64,000 nt of DNA. Source: Bacteroidota bacterium. Lineage in GTDB: Bacteria > Bacteroidota > Bacteroidia > Chitinophagales > Chitinophagaceae. The position numbers were made by a program, and so were the translations under genes. Location: NCBI GenBank assembly GCA_016712665.1, contig JADJQP010000001.1, positions 124,001-188,000 on the forward strand. Reading direction: 5' to 3'. Shown in pieces: positions 29,132-38,263 of the stretch. The stretch's first letter is position 1; every line of letters starts with the position of its first letter. Under the pieces are notes generated by a model. The model was not told the origin of the DNA. It was given only the letters and a program-made list of their open reading frames with translations, and made no database searches.

Positions 29132-31060
29132 CTATTTTTCTACCGTAAATTTCTGCACCCGTCGTTCTTCGGAATCTATGACCTCTAGTAAATACATCCC
29201 ACTATTCATCGATTGGGTTTCTATACGAATTTCATTGGCACCATCCTGCGTAAGCATCTTTTTGCTATACAATTTTTGACCCATGGCATTGTATACATTA
29301 CATACTAAATCTTTGACACCTTCATAAAAAACATTGGTAGTAAAATAATCGACAGCTGGCATTGGGAATAGCACGAATTCGGGTTTACTGTCAGTCATTG
29401 GCTCAGCACTCTCGCGCAATAAAGAGGCGCTGGTTTCTACATGAAGTGTATAACAGTTGATATCGGAATAGGCGCCATTATATCCTCTCACCCGAACATA
29501 ATAAGTGGCATCTACATTCTGAGCCGGATTGTACACAATTTCTTCGTTACCTAAACCACCGGCTTGCGATACTTTGAGCACACTTGTATTGGCTGCGTAC
29601 AAATACAAGTCATAATCTTATGGTAAATCGCTTAAGGACACTTTTATATTACGCTTGGATGCTGGTATGTTGATGGTATAATAATCGTTATCAGCAGCGT
29701 TTCCTATCATAGAGCGTAGGTCCTTATCATTTGTGATGCTTTGTGCTGACGTCATAAAATTATTCGGTTCAAAATTATTATCACAGGCAACTACTGGAAT
29801 GGGAAGGGTGCTAAAGGAAAATGCATTGGAAAACGCACTGGTACCAATTGGACAGCTTGCCTGTACCCGAAACTCATAAGCGGTATTGTTTGATAAATTA
29901 TTTAGGGGCAGGGTATGTACCATAGAGCTCAAGGTATTCCAAGAGGCATCCTGTTGCATTTTATACTCTACCGTATACTCAGTTGCATCAGGTGTATTGT
30001 CCCATTGTAAGGTGGCAGAATTGATGGTAATATCTTGAACGGATAAATTAGTTGGAACGCCACAAACTACAGGCGGTGCTGGATACATGCCTCCTTGCGA
30101 ACTCAAGAGCGGAAACTTTGCGCCACCCGGTACAAACATTGCATCCATTCGGGCCTTTTGTCCAACAGAAAACATAGTCATTGCTATATCATCAGTATAA
30201 TCCATATAATTCATAAACATATCGCCAAACGGTGCATTATTGCATGAAATTTTAGGATACACCGGAACACCGGTATTTGAGTTTCCTTGATTGGGTGTAT
30301 CTTCTACCACATCGGTTCCGTTGCAACTTCCTGCGTCATCACCCCAAATATGATATAAGTTTAGCCAGTGACCAATTTCGTGCGTAGCTGTTCGCCCTTT
30401 GTTGAATGGTGGAAGTGCAGCCCCCATGGTTCCAAATGCTTTGTAGGAAATCACAACCCCATCGGTTGCAGCAGGTCCACCCGGAAACTGACCATAGCCA
30501 ATAAGGCCGCCGCTCAGTTTGCAAACCCATATATTTAAATACGCTGTAGCGGGCCAGGCATCTTTACCCCCGGTGGCACTGCTTTTCACATTATTATTAT
30601 TTGTAAAGGATGTGGTAAGGGTGGCGGTTCGCGTAATACCGGTTGTGGAATCGCCATTGGGGTCGCGCTTTGCAAGTACAAATTCAATTTGACAATCAGC
30701 AGCTAAGGGTTGAAAAGAACCCGGTGTATTTAAAAAATCGGTATTTAATTTTCGAAAGTCCTTATTCAATGCGGCTATCTGTGACTGTATTTGCGCGTCG
30801 CTGATATTTTGTACCGCCAAATTGTAAACCACATGCACCACCACTGGAATGGTAATGATGCTTCTACTTTTTTTGTGATTGCTCTGAATAAACTGCTGTG
30901 TATGTTGCTCAATCAGTTGACGTTGTTGGGCCACTTCCGGATGCGCATGCTCCAGGGCATTCATATATTCGGTGGTGCCGCATTCTCTAACAGTAGCCTC
31001 TTGCGCCTGTATAGATGTTTGCCAAAAAATCATTAGAAGGATGAGGAAAATTTTGTTCAT
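29132..31060 (-). pseudogene. M43 (cytophagalysin-type) metalloprotease, T9SS-sorted, interrupted by an in-frame TAA
   Basis: ATG at 31060 (MNKIFLILLMIFWQTSIQAQ, signal peptide). The zinc site HEIGHWLNLYH and downstream Met-turn MNYMDYTDD identify a pappalysin/cytophagalysin-type M43 protease. A fibronectin III domain (PTNLSVQDITINSATLQWD) and a PPC-like domain (NFEPNNFMTSAQSI) follow. At 29618-29620 TAA interrupts LSDLP / DYDLYLYAANT in one and the same frame; after it the protein continues through the rest of the PPC domain to a T9SS module ending at 29132. The intact product would have about 642 residues. A single base change (for example AAA or CAA to TAA) explains it. The truncated product would keep the protease domain but lose the sorting signal. 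Confidence 0.8.
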
Positions 31061-31178
31061 TTCAGTAGCATTTAGATTGCTGTTAAAACAAACTATGTGC
31101 CAAATGAAAATTAACATTCAAATTATATATAATTATATTTTCATATATATCAAATATTAATCTGTATTAGGCTATTTT

Positions 31179-32195
31179 TTATCCATTTATAATGCTGGCA
31201 CTAGCGTACATTTTCTCAATTATTTCTACAACTTTTTTACCTTCGGAGGCATTTGTCATTACATTTTCAGTGCCTTGCAGGTGTTTAATGACATTGTTTA
31301 TGACCCGATCGTGATTGCTCATACTGCCCTGGTATTGGCCATAATCGTTGGGTTTTGCATCCATTTTAATGGCAGGCAATTCGGTATTTTTTATTTGCTG
31401 ATACTCGATGGTATTGAGGTATTGTCCACCAATTTTTACAGTCCCATTTTCGGCAAGAATGGTAAAGGCGCCTTCCATATTTTTTTCGAAACTACAGGTA
31501 GAAAAATTAAAATTTACAATGGTACCTGATTCGGATTGCATTACAAAACTACCGGTATCTTCAACTTCAATATACGGATGATTGAAATTTTTGATGATAC
31601 CCCGGCAATTCATTACGTCACCAAAAAGATAATAGAGTATATCCACAAAATGACTGAATTGTGTAAATAAGCAACCACCATCCTTCAATTTGTTACCTCT
31701 CCAATCGCCTTCTCCATAATAAAACGCATTTCGATTCCAGAAGCAATTGACATTCACAAGGTAGATAGATCCTAAAACCTGATCATCAATCAGTTTTTTT
31801 ACTTGTTGCACCGGTTCGTTGTATCGATTTTGCTTTACCACAAAAATGGTTTTTTGCATTTGATTGGCAACTGCTATCATTTCTTCGCATTGCAAGGATG
31901 AAACCGCCATTGGCTTTTCGCATACCACATGTTTACCACTTTGCAATGATTGAATGGTATGTGGATGATGCAAATAGTTTGGGGTACAAACATTGATGAC
32001 ATCTGCCTGACATTCTGTTAAGAACCTTGCTACATTATCAAATCGTAAAACCTCCTCAGGAAGGGATTCATCAAATGAAAATCCCGGTAAATCGCATACT
32101 GCAACCAGCGTGGCTTCTGCATTTGCGAGTATATGCTGCGCATGACGTTTTCCAATATTTCCGTAGCCAATAATGGCAAATTTTATCTTACTCAT
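31179..32195 (-). CDS. Gfo/Idh/MocA-family NAD(P)-dependent dehydrogenase
   Basis: 338 residues. N-terminal Rossmann motif FAIIGYGNIGKRHAQHIL, the family's CEKPMAV with the catalytic-loop Lys, and a C-terminal alpha/beta domain with the DGGCLFTQFSHFVDILYYLF stretch that carries the active-site His. Closest in appearance to WlbA-type sugar dehydrogenases that oxidise UDP-linked amino-sugar acids for surface polysaccharides, but the substrate is not certain. Its start overlaps the end of recQ by 4 bases (ATGA), so it is translated from the recQ transcript. Confidence 0.85.
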   Translation of the reverse strand: MSKIKFAIIGYGNIGKRHAQHILANAEATLVAVCDLPGFSFDESLPEEVLRFDNVARFLTECQADVINVCTPNYLHHPHTIQSLQSGKHVVCEKPMAVSSLQCEEMIAVANQMQKTIFVVKQNRYNEPVQQVKKLIDDQVLGSIYLVNVNCFWNRNAFYYGEGDWRGNKLKDGGCLFTQFSHFVDILYYLFGDVMNCRGIIKNFNHPYIEVEDTGSFVMQSESGTIVNFNFSTCSFEKNMEGAFTILAENGTVKIGGQYLNTIEYQQIKNTELPAIKMDAKPNDYGQYQGSMSNHDRVINNVIKHLQGTENVMTNASEGKKVVEIIEKMYASASIING

Positions 32196-34095
32196 TTACG
32201 TATTAAGTTGCCCGCTTCGTTTAGTTTCAACAATTTTTCATCTAAACAAAATCGAATCACCTTCATCGTTTTTTCTTTGTTTGTGGTATTCATTTCTTTG
32301 CAAAAAGATTCGATATGCAGACTGTTATGGAACGAAAGATGTTGCAAAATAGTATTTTTTATACGAACAAATTCATCCGGGAGCAAAGTCTTTTTAGCAG
32401 ATAAACAATTATCACAAATTTTACAGTCTTCCTTGGTTTCTTCACCAAAAAAATAAATCAGATTTTTCAATCGGCAGGCAGTCTGATTGGAAATAAAATC
32501 AATCATAAACTGCACTCTCTCCGTGTACCGTTTCTTAAGCAGCCATAGCAATTCCATATCAATTTTCAAGAAAACGAGATCGACTCTATCATGTAAATAG
32601 GTAATCAACGGATTGCCACTTCGTTCACGATAGTCAATCATTCGATGGCCATGCAAGTGACGTAATATATGATGAATATAATCAGAAGAAACCTGCAATT
32701 TTTGCGCCATCAAAAACTCGTCGATAGGAATATAGTGGTTCCAAATACCTCCATACATTCGCAAGAGTAGCTTTAGTACTTCATCATAATCAGCAAATTT
32801 TTGTTCAAACAATTCTACATCCGCCCTGGCTGCAATAACGCTTACAAGTGATGGCTGATAGACACTTTCACTCATAGATAAAAATCCCTGCTGCTCTAAA
32901 ATTTTTATACTGCTTAGGGTTTCTATCACGGCATGATTCATTTTTTTGCAGAAATCACTTATTTCAAAATCAAATACTTCCTCATTTCCGCTGCCAATAC
33001 CTATTTCAAAATAATACGCTAGTGATTGATAAATTTCTTTGATGGTAGCAATAGGAGGATACTTTTGTTCAATTCCCAATTGAAGGGCTTCTATATCATG
33101 CTGATTGTATAAAACCACTGCATACGATTTATGCCCATCTCGACCGGCCCTTCCAATTTCTTGATAATAGGCTTCCGGAGTATCCGGCAAATCAAAGTGA
33201 ATGACACAGCGCACATCTGCTTTGTCGATACCCATACCAAATGCGTTGGTGCAAACGATGGTATCTATTTGGTTGTTCAGCCAGAAGTCTTGCTTGGTAT
33301 TCCGCACATCTTGTTTCAGTCCCGCGTGATAATAATCGGCAGTAAAACCATGCTGCTAAGCATTTCGGCTATTTCTTTGGTTCGCTTTCTATTTTTACAA
33401 TACACAATTTTGCTTCCTGGCACTTTCTGTACTATATCTAATAGCTTCACCAATTTACTTTCCACCTTAAAGGCACTGATGGAAATAGTTTCTCTCTTAA
33501 ACGTTGAAAAGAATGTCTGATGATTTGTAAAAGCTAATTTTTCAATAATATCCTTTTGCACCAAAGGTGTGGCACTGGCGCTTAGGGCAATAATCGGCAC
33601 CTGCGGAATAAAACCTCTGATAGTGGCAATTTCAAGGTATGGGGGTCTGAAATCGTAACCCCATTGCGAAATACAATGCGCCTCATCAACGGCTACTAAT
33701 CCAATTTTCCATTGTTGAAAATACTCCAAAAAAATATGGGACTGCAAGCGTTCCGGAGATACAAAAAGAAATCTGTAGCGTTCTTTGCTTACCTCATGAT
33801 AGATTTCTTCTACCTCTTCCTGATTCAGGCCGCTATATACGGCTACTGCAGCAATGCCTCTCTTTTGCAGACCCAATACCTGATCTTTCATCAAGGCGAT
33901 CAGTGGCGAAATCACTAAGCATGTTCCGGATAACAATAATCCCGGCACTTGATAACAAATAGATTTTCCGGCACCCGTGGGTAATATGGCCAGGGTATCT
34001 TTACCGGCTAATACCTGTTGGATAATTTTTTCTTGCAAGGGCCTGAAACTTGGGTATTGCCAATATTGTTGTAATATAGAATGAGGGGTTTGCAA
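32192..34095 (-). CDS. recQ: RecQ-type ATP-dependent DNA helicase, frameshifted mid-gene
   Basis: The N-terminal piece (34095-33316) has Walker A LPTGAGKSICYQVP and DEAH box VAVDEAHCISQWGYDFRP. It runs out of frame after AEMLSSM. With one more G after that ATG codon (plus-strand position about 33348) it continues GFTADYYHAGLKQDVRNT into the C-terminal piece (to 32192), which holds helicase motifs V-VI (NAFGMGIDKADVRCVIHFD, YYQEIGRAGRDG) and the RecQ zinc Cys cluster (CKICDNC). The repaired protein has about 634 residues. RecQ unwinds DNA during recombination and fork repair. The first nine codons and upstream region are duplicated 814 bases upstream. Confidence 0.85.
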
Positions 34096-34132
34096 ATCAA
34101 TGCGAATGTAAAAAAGTAAACTGAATTAGAAC
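34069..34132. repeat. 64-bp direct repeat, copy 1 (recQ start)
   Basis: Identical over 64 bases to 34883-34946. This copy covers the first nine codons of recQ (MQTPHSILQ) and 37 bases upstream. The two copies bracket a 750-base segment containing a single small gene. Confidence 0.9.
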
Positions 34133-34177
34133 ACGGATTCAGCAGATTTGATGGATATTCACGGATCGTTAAACAAA

Positions 34178-34909
34178 CTAAAATTTAATTTTTCTTTTAG
34201 CCTGTTTAAACCATGCGTAATTGCTGTCTGGTTTATCGATCGCATGAAATCTGTATCTGATAGGCGGCACCGGAAATTCCTTATCTATCGACCATCTATT
34301 ATTTTCATCGACCACAAAATTTCCATCTAACCCTTGTATCATTTCAATGGTTGTGTCATTAATGATAATAAATCTTTCCTCACATTTAATATTCAAACTT
34401 AATCCGTCATTTGAATACGTTTTGGATTTCAATACAAGCAGAGAATCAGAAATTTCATACTTACCCCATTTTGTCTTATTCTTTTTATCTTGAATTGTGC
34501 TGAATTCTGCTCTATATGTACTATTTATATAATGAGAATCCCATTTCACTATCAACGAATCATATTCTATTTTTTTTACACTACTTTTCTTTGGTTTCAT
34601 GGTGAACAGTGGAAACCCGCCGTATTGAATTGAATGGTATTCAGCGGAATAAAGAAATGAATCTATTCTTGTCATCGGATTTCTCTGATTTATTTCTGTA
34701 AATGAATTATCAGCATATAGAATCACAACTCTTTTGTTTATTTCAGGCTGCAGTGAATCTGCAAAATATATTCCATCAAGACGAATACTGAACTTTTTTT
34801 GGGCACACACTAAAAATGGTATGCTGAGAAGAAATAATGCTGTTATCCGCAAAACAGTAATAATTTGACTCAGGCAGTTTATTTGTAATATAGAATGAGG
34901 GGTTTGCAA
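34178..34909 (-). CDS. Secreted protein of unknown function, starting on a duplicated recQ start
   Basis: 243 residues as read. The first nine residues (MQTPHSILQ) are those of RecQ, supplied by the second 64-bp repeat, and run in frame into a hydrophobic signal peptide (ITALFLLSIPFLVCAQ). The mature part begins KKFSIRLDGIYFADSL and has no recognised domain; KKSSVKKIEYDSLIVKWDSH is a typical stretch. A TTG inside (MRITALFLL-equivalent) could be the ancestral start. The segment between the repeats looks inserted at the recQ promoter. Confidence 0.6.
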   Translation of the reverse strand: MQTPHSILQINCLSQIITVLRITALFLLSIPFLVCAQKKFSIRLDGIYFADSLQPEINKRVVILYADNSFTEINQRNPMTRIDSFLYSAEYHSIQYGGFPLFTMKPKKSSVKKIEYDSLIVKWDSHYINSTYRAEFSTIQDKKNKTKWGKYEISDSLLVLKSKTYSNDGLSLNIKCEERFIIINDTTIEMIQGLDGNFVVDENNRWSIDKEFPVPPIRYRFHAIDKPDSNYAWFKQAKRKIKF

Positions 34910-34946
34910 ATCAATGCGAATGTAAAAAAGTAAACTGAATTAGAAC
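34883..34946. repeat. 64-bp direct repeat, copy 2
   Basis: Exact second copy of 34069-34132. It supplies the ATG and first nine codons to the gene at 34178-34909 and presumably the original promoter region upstream of recQ. The flanks differ immediately (ACGG after copy 1, GGGG after copy 2). Confidence 0.9.
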
Positions 34947-35066
34947 GGGGATTGCGCAGAAAGAAATAGAGCACGGATGGAATCAATAGTACGGATATTC
35001 ACTGATTGAATGTTGGAGGCCTCTATTTTCTACTAAAAATTCGCTATCTTCACCTAGCATTCAAAA

Positions 35067-35936
35067 ATGAAAAGAGTCTTTTTTATTATTCTGTTATTGG
35101 CAAACGTGAAATCCTTTTCGCAGAATGCGTATACACCTATGAACTTTGATACGAGTTGTTATTGGTTAAGTTCTTATGATGTCTATTATGGAGGTCCAGT
35201 TTGTGAAGGAAATGTAATTACATATATAGAAAAAGATACCATAATCAATTCAACTACTTATTTTAAAATGAGCACTTATTTCATTTATCAAAATACGGGA
35301 GGTTCATGCCCTCTCTATTTACATTATTTACCTGGTTTTTTATATATTAGAGACGATACAACTTTAAGACAAGTTCTTGCGTATAATGGGGCAAATCCTG
35401 AAACCGTATTAATTGATTTTGGTCTTGATTCAGGAGATGTATTTAATATTGGAAACCAAACATTTACGGTCGATTCTACAGATACTTTTATTAATTATCC
35501 AAGAATACAGTACTTTAGTAATCTCGGCGGGTTTGCAGATGGATATACAATAGAAGGAATGGGAAGGACTATTAATTTTCCATATGCAGGATATGGGGAA
35601 TGGGGAGTTCCTTATTTTCGCTTAACTTGTTACAATAAAAATGGGATTACGCTATTTGGTGATCCGCCCTGCCCAAGATACTGGCCATTGGATTTAAACA
35701 ATTCTACGAAAAACAATCTGTCACTCCATTTCTATGAAAATATTCTAACCCTAAATAATATAATAGAACACTCTACATTATCGGTCTATAGCTTATTAGG
35801 GAATAAAGTTTATAACGAAAAAATGGAGGATGATCAGTACTCTAAAGATTTGTCCTCTGTTTTGCCAAACGGAATTTATATCGTGGCTGTACATGATGAA
35901 AAAAATAAATCCATTTTGAAGATTGTAATTAAATAG
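35067..35936 (+). CDS. T9SS-sorted secreted protein, unknown function
   Basis: 289 residues. Signal peptide MKRVFFIILLLANVKSFSQ; mature body of beta-strand character with several Cys, for example CEGNVITYIEKDTIINSTTY and YGEWGVPYFRLTCYNKNG. The last ~70 residues are a sorting module: LSLHFYENILTLN, LSVYSLLGNKVYNEKM, LPNGIYIVAVHD, ending in KIVIK. The body resembles other Bacteroidota T9SS proteins of this size; no enzyme motif is visible. It converges with atpC across a shared terminator. Confidence 0.75.
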   Translation: MKRVFFIILLLANVKSFSQNAYTPMNFDTSCYWLSSYDVYYGGPVCEGNVITYIEKDTIINSTTYFKMSTYFIYQNTGGSCPLYLHYLPGFLYIRDDTTLRQVLAYNGANPETVLIDFGLDSGDVFNIGNQTFTVDSTDTFINYPRIQYFSNLGGFADGYTIEGMGRTINFPYAGYGEWGVPYFRLTCYNKNGITLFGDPPCPRYWPLDLNNSTKNNLSLHFYENILTLNNIIEHSTLSVYSLLGNKVYNEKMEDDQYSKDLSSVLPNGIYIVAVHDEKNKSILKIVIK

Positions 35937-35994
35937 TACTCGGATTGAGTAGATTAGATATATCTGCGCAGATTTATCTTTTTCTATTTAATAA

Positions 35995-36022
35995 AAAAAG
36001 CGACACATCCGTATCGCTTTTT
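35995..36022. terminator. Bidirectional Rho-independent-type terminator
   Basis: AAAAAGCGA (35995-36003) pairs perfectly with TCGCTTTTT (36014-36022) around a 10-base loop, with A and T tracts on the two sides. It lies between the convergent ends of the T9SS gene (35936) and atpC (36045) and can serve both. Confidence 0.8.
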
Positions 36023-36044
36023 CAAATTATTTTGACGGATCTAT

Positions 36045-36299
36045 TTACTTCACGGTTTCTGCACCTTCAATAAGAACAATTGTTTTATTATTATTCATTT
36101 CCACAAAACCGCCTTCGATATTATACACTTCCTGATTCGATTTATCTTTTAAAATTTTCAATTGTCCTTTACCTAATGCCGCAACAATCGGAGCATGATT
36201 ATCGAGCAATTCAAAATACCCTGCAACGCCGGGCAGTATTACCCCCATGATGTCGCCGTTAAAAATTTTTCGTTCAGGAGTAAGGATGTCTAAATGCAT
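36045..36299 (-). CDS. atpC: F1 ATP synthase epsilon subunit
   Basis: 84 residues: only the N-terminal beta-sandwich (MHLDILTPERKIFNGDIMGV, then GYFELLDNHAPIVAALGKGQ), without the C-terminal helical hairpin found in E. coli. Short forms like this are common in Bacteroidota. Couples gamma rotation to the catalytic hexamer. Follows atpD on the same strand, 91 bases away across an AT-rich inverted repeat; the rest of the ATP synthase genes are outside the window. Confidence 0.93.
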   Translation of the reverse strand: MHLDILTPERKIFNGDIMGVILPGVAGYFELLDNHAPIVAALGKGQLKILKDKSNQEVYNIEGGFVEMNNNKTIVLIEGAETVK

Positions 36300-36305
36300 A
36301 GTTTT

Positions 36306-36384
36306 AATTTGAAAATTTGAAAATTAGTCTATTTGAAAATCGGATAATCTGTCTTTCATTTTCAAATTATCAAATTTTCAAATT
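36306..36384. repeat. AT-rich inverted-repeat element between atpD and atpC
   Basis: AATTTGAAAATTTGAAAAT (36306-36324) and TCAAATTATCAAATTTTC (about 36362-36379) face each other and can pair. It is the same element type as in the accB-accC gap. It falls inside the atpD-atpC transcript and may affect the ratio of the two subunits. Confidence 0.6.
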
Positions 36385-36390
36385 GATTCA

Positions 36391-37896
36391 TTAATTCTTC
36401 GCTGCTTCCATCATCTTCTTCCCTTTTTCAATAGCATCATCAATGCTACCAACTAGGTTAAAAGCCGCTTCAGGATATTGATCTACTTCGCCATCCATAA
36501 TCATATTGAATCCTCTAATGGTTTCTTCGATTGGTACCAACACGCCTTTCAAGCCGGTAAATTGTTCAGCCACGTGGAATGGTTGTGAAAGGAAACGTTG
36601 CACTTTTCGCGCCCTAGCTACGGTCATCTTATCGTCTTCACTCAATTCGTCCATACCCAAAATCGCAATGATGTCTTGCAATTCTTTATATCGTTGTAAA
36701 ATCAATTTCACTCTATTGGCAGTATTGTAATGATCGTCATCTACAATGGCAGCCGTAAGAATACGAGAAGTAGAATCTAAAGGATCTACCGCAGGATAAA
36801 TACCCAAATCGGCAATCTTACGACTCAATACCGTAGTAGCATCTAAGTGCGCAAAGGTTGTAGCCGGTGCCGGATCGGTCAAATCATCTGCAGGTACATA
36901 TACCGCTTGTACGGAAGTAATGGAACCGTTTCGGGTAGAGGTAATTCGCTCTTGCATCAAGCCCATCTCGGTAGCCAAAGTAGGCTGATAACCTACCGCA
37001 GAAGGCATACGTCCTAACAAGGCCGATACCTCAGAACCAGCTTGAGTAAAACGGAAGATATTGTCTACAAAGAAAAGAATATCACGTCCTTTGCCGGTGC
37101 CATCACCATCACGATAATACTCTGCCACGGTCAATCCTGATAAAGCCACACGAGCACGGGCTCCTGGCGGTTCATTCATTTGTCCGAATACGAAAGTAGC
37201 TTTACTATCTTTCAAACCTTCCATATCCACTTTATCTAAATCCCATCCACCTTCTTCCATACTGTGTTTGAACGCATCGCCATAATTCATGATACCTGCT
37301 TCAATCATTTCACGCATCAAATCGTTTCCTTCACGGGTACGTTCTCCCACACCGGCAAATACCGATACCCCACTATAGGCTTTCGCAATATTATTAATCA
37401 ATTCTTGAATCAATACGGTTTTTCCTACACCGGCACCACCAAATAATCCGATTTTTCCGCCCTTTGCATACGGCTCAATCAAATCAATTACCTTAATACC
37501 GGTAAATAGTATTTCAGAAGCAGTACTCAAATTTTCAAATGCAGGAGGATTTGCGTGAATAGGGCGTCCACCGGCTTTAGAAGGCTGGGGCAACCCATCA
37601 ATCGCATCACCGGTAACATTAAACAAACGACCTTTAATAGCGTCACCCACAGGCATTGCAATAGGAATACCGGTATCAATTACTTCCATTCCTCTTACCA
37701 AACCTTCTGTTCCATCCATCGCAATGCATCGAACGCTATCTTCGCCAAGATGTTGTTGCACTTCCAAAATTAGGTCGACATTGTTGGTTCTTTTTACTTC
37801 CAATGCGCTTAAGATTTCCGGCAATTTGTTGTCGCCCGGGAAGTGTACATCCACTACCGCGCCAATGATTTGTTTGATTTTACCTCTATTTGACAT
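36391..37896 (-). CDS. atpD: F1 ATP synthase beta subunit
   Basis: 501 residues, full length. Catalytic subunit of F1. Walker A GLFGGAGVGKTVLIQEL, the catalytic stretch GVGERTREGNDL with its Glu, Walker B DILFFVDNIFRFTQAGSEVS and the ALLGRMPSAVGYQPTLATEM signature are present. First gene of an atpD-atpC pair typical of Bacteroidota, where the other F-type subunits are encoded elsewhere. A canonical promoter lies upstream. Confidence 0.98.
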   Translation of the reverse strand: MSNRGKIKQIIGAVVDVHFPGDNKLPEILSALEVKRTNNVDLILEVQQHLGEDSVRCIAMDGTEGLVRGMEVIDTGIPIAMPVGDAIKGRLFNVTGDAIDGLPQPSKAGGRPIHANPPAFENLSTASEILFTGIKVIDLIEPYAKGGKIGLFGGAGVGKTVLIQELINNIAKAYSGVSVFAGVGERTREGNDLMREMIEAGIMNYGDAFKHSMEEGGWDLDKVDMEGLKDSKATFVFGQMNEPPGARARVALSGLTVAEYYRDGDGTGKGRDILFFVDNIFRFTQAGSEVSALLGRMPSAVGYQPTLATEMGLMQERITSTRNGSITSVQAVYVPADDLTDPAPATTFAHLDATTVLSRKIADLGIYPAVDPLDSTSRILTAAIVDDDHYNTANRVKLILQRYKELQDIIAILGMDELSEDDKMTVARARKVQRFLSQPFHVAEQFTGLKGVLVPIEETIRGFNMIMDGEVDQYPEAAFNLVGSIDDAIEKGKKMMEAAKN

Positions 37897-37949
37897 AGTT
37901 TTTTTTATTAATATTCTTTTTTTGAAGAATGTTGTTTTGAAATTTTGCG

Positions 37950-37980
37950 CAAAGGTAAGCTTTGAAAACTAAATTACAAA
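37950..37980 (-). promoter_or_regulatory. Canonical Bacteroidota promoter of atpD
   Basis: On the minus strand TTTG (complement of 37977-37980), a 19-base spacer and TACCTTTG (complement of 37950-37957) match the -33 TTTG / -7 TAnnTTTG consensus exactly with standard spacing. The atpD ATG follows about 54 bases downstream. Confidence 0.7.
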
Positions 37981-38212
37981 CTATGTTGGGCTTAGTTTTG
38001 TGACAAAAAGTAGTTATCAGGATGTTGTAGAATTCACTGAGACTTTTTACTACTGGCAAGGTCAAAATTTCAATGATATAAAATCCCTATCCACAGCATT
38101 TGAATGCGCCCAACGTCTACCCATTTACCGCTGTTTTGCCATTTACCACGCCACCTGTTTCGCATCGGTAAACCACCTTTTTCACTACATTCCATTGCGA
38201 AAAGTGAAACAA

Positions 38213-38241
38213 AAAAAGGAAACCACTCGGATTTCCCTTTT
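38213..38241 (-). terminator. Probable terminator after the DksA-like gene
   Basis: Read on the minus strand, AAAAGGGAAATC and GGTTTCCTTTTTTT form a stem with one bulge followed by a T tract, about 25-50 bases after the stop codon at 38264. Confidence 0.5.
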
Positions 38242-38263
38242 CATTATAATTGCTTTGAATTTC

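Larger units (their letters stand above)
37897..38263. other. Intergenic region between atpD and the DksA-like gene
   Basis: 367 bases holding the atpD promoter (37950-37980) on the left and a probable terminator for the DksA-like gene on the right (38213-38241). A plus-strand frame from 38000 exists but begins in the promoter region, runs into the gene opposite and has no family features, so it is not called. lspA, which often follows this gene pair in Bacteroidota, is not here. Confidence 0.4.

Noticed and set aside
11262..29620. Reassigned TAA codon
   Set aside because: Two genes have in-frame TAA, but TAA ends efp, accB, atpD and others at the expected place, so the standard code holds.
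34069..34946. Insertion sequence at recQ
   Set aside because: No transposase and no terminal inverted repeats; the flanking direct repeats are 64 bp, far longer than IS target duplications.
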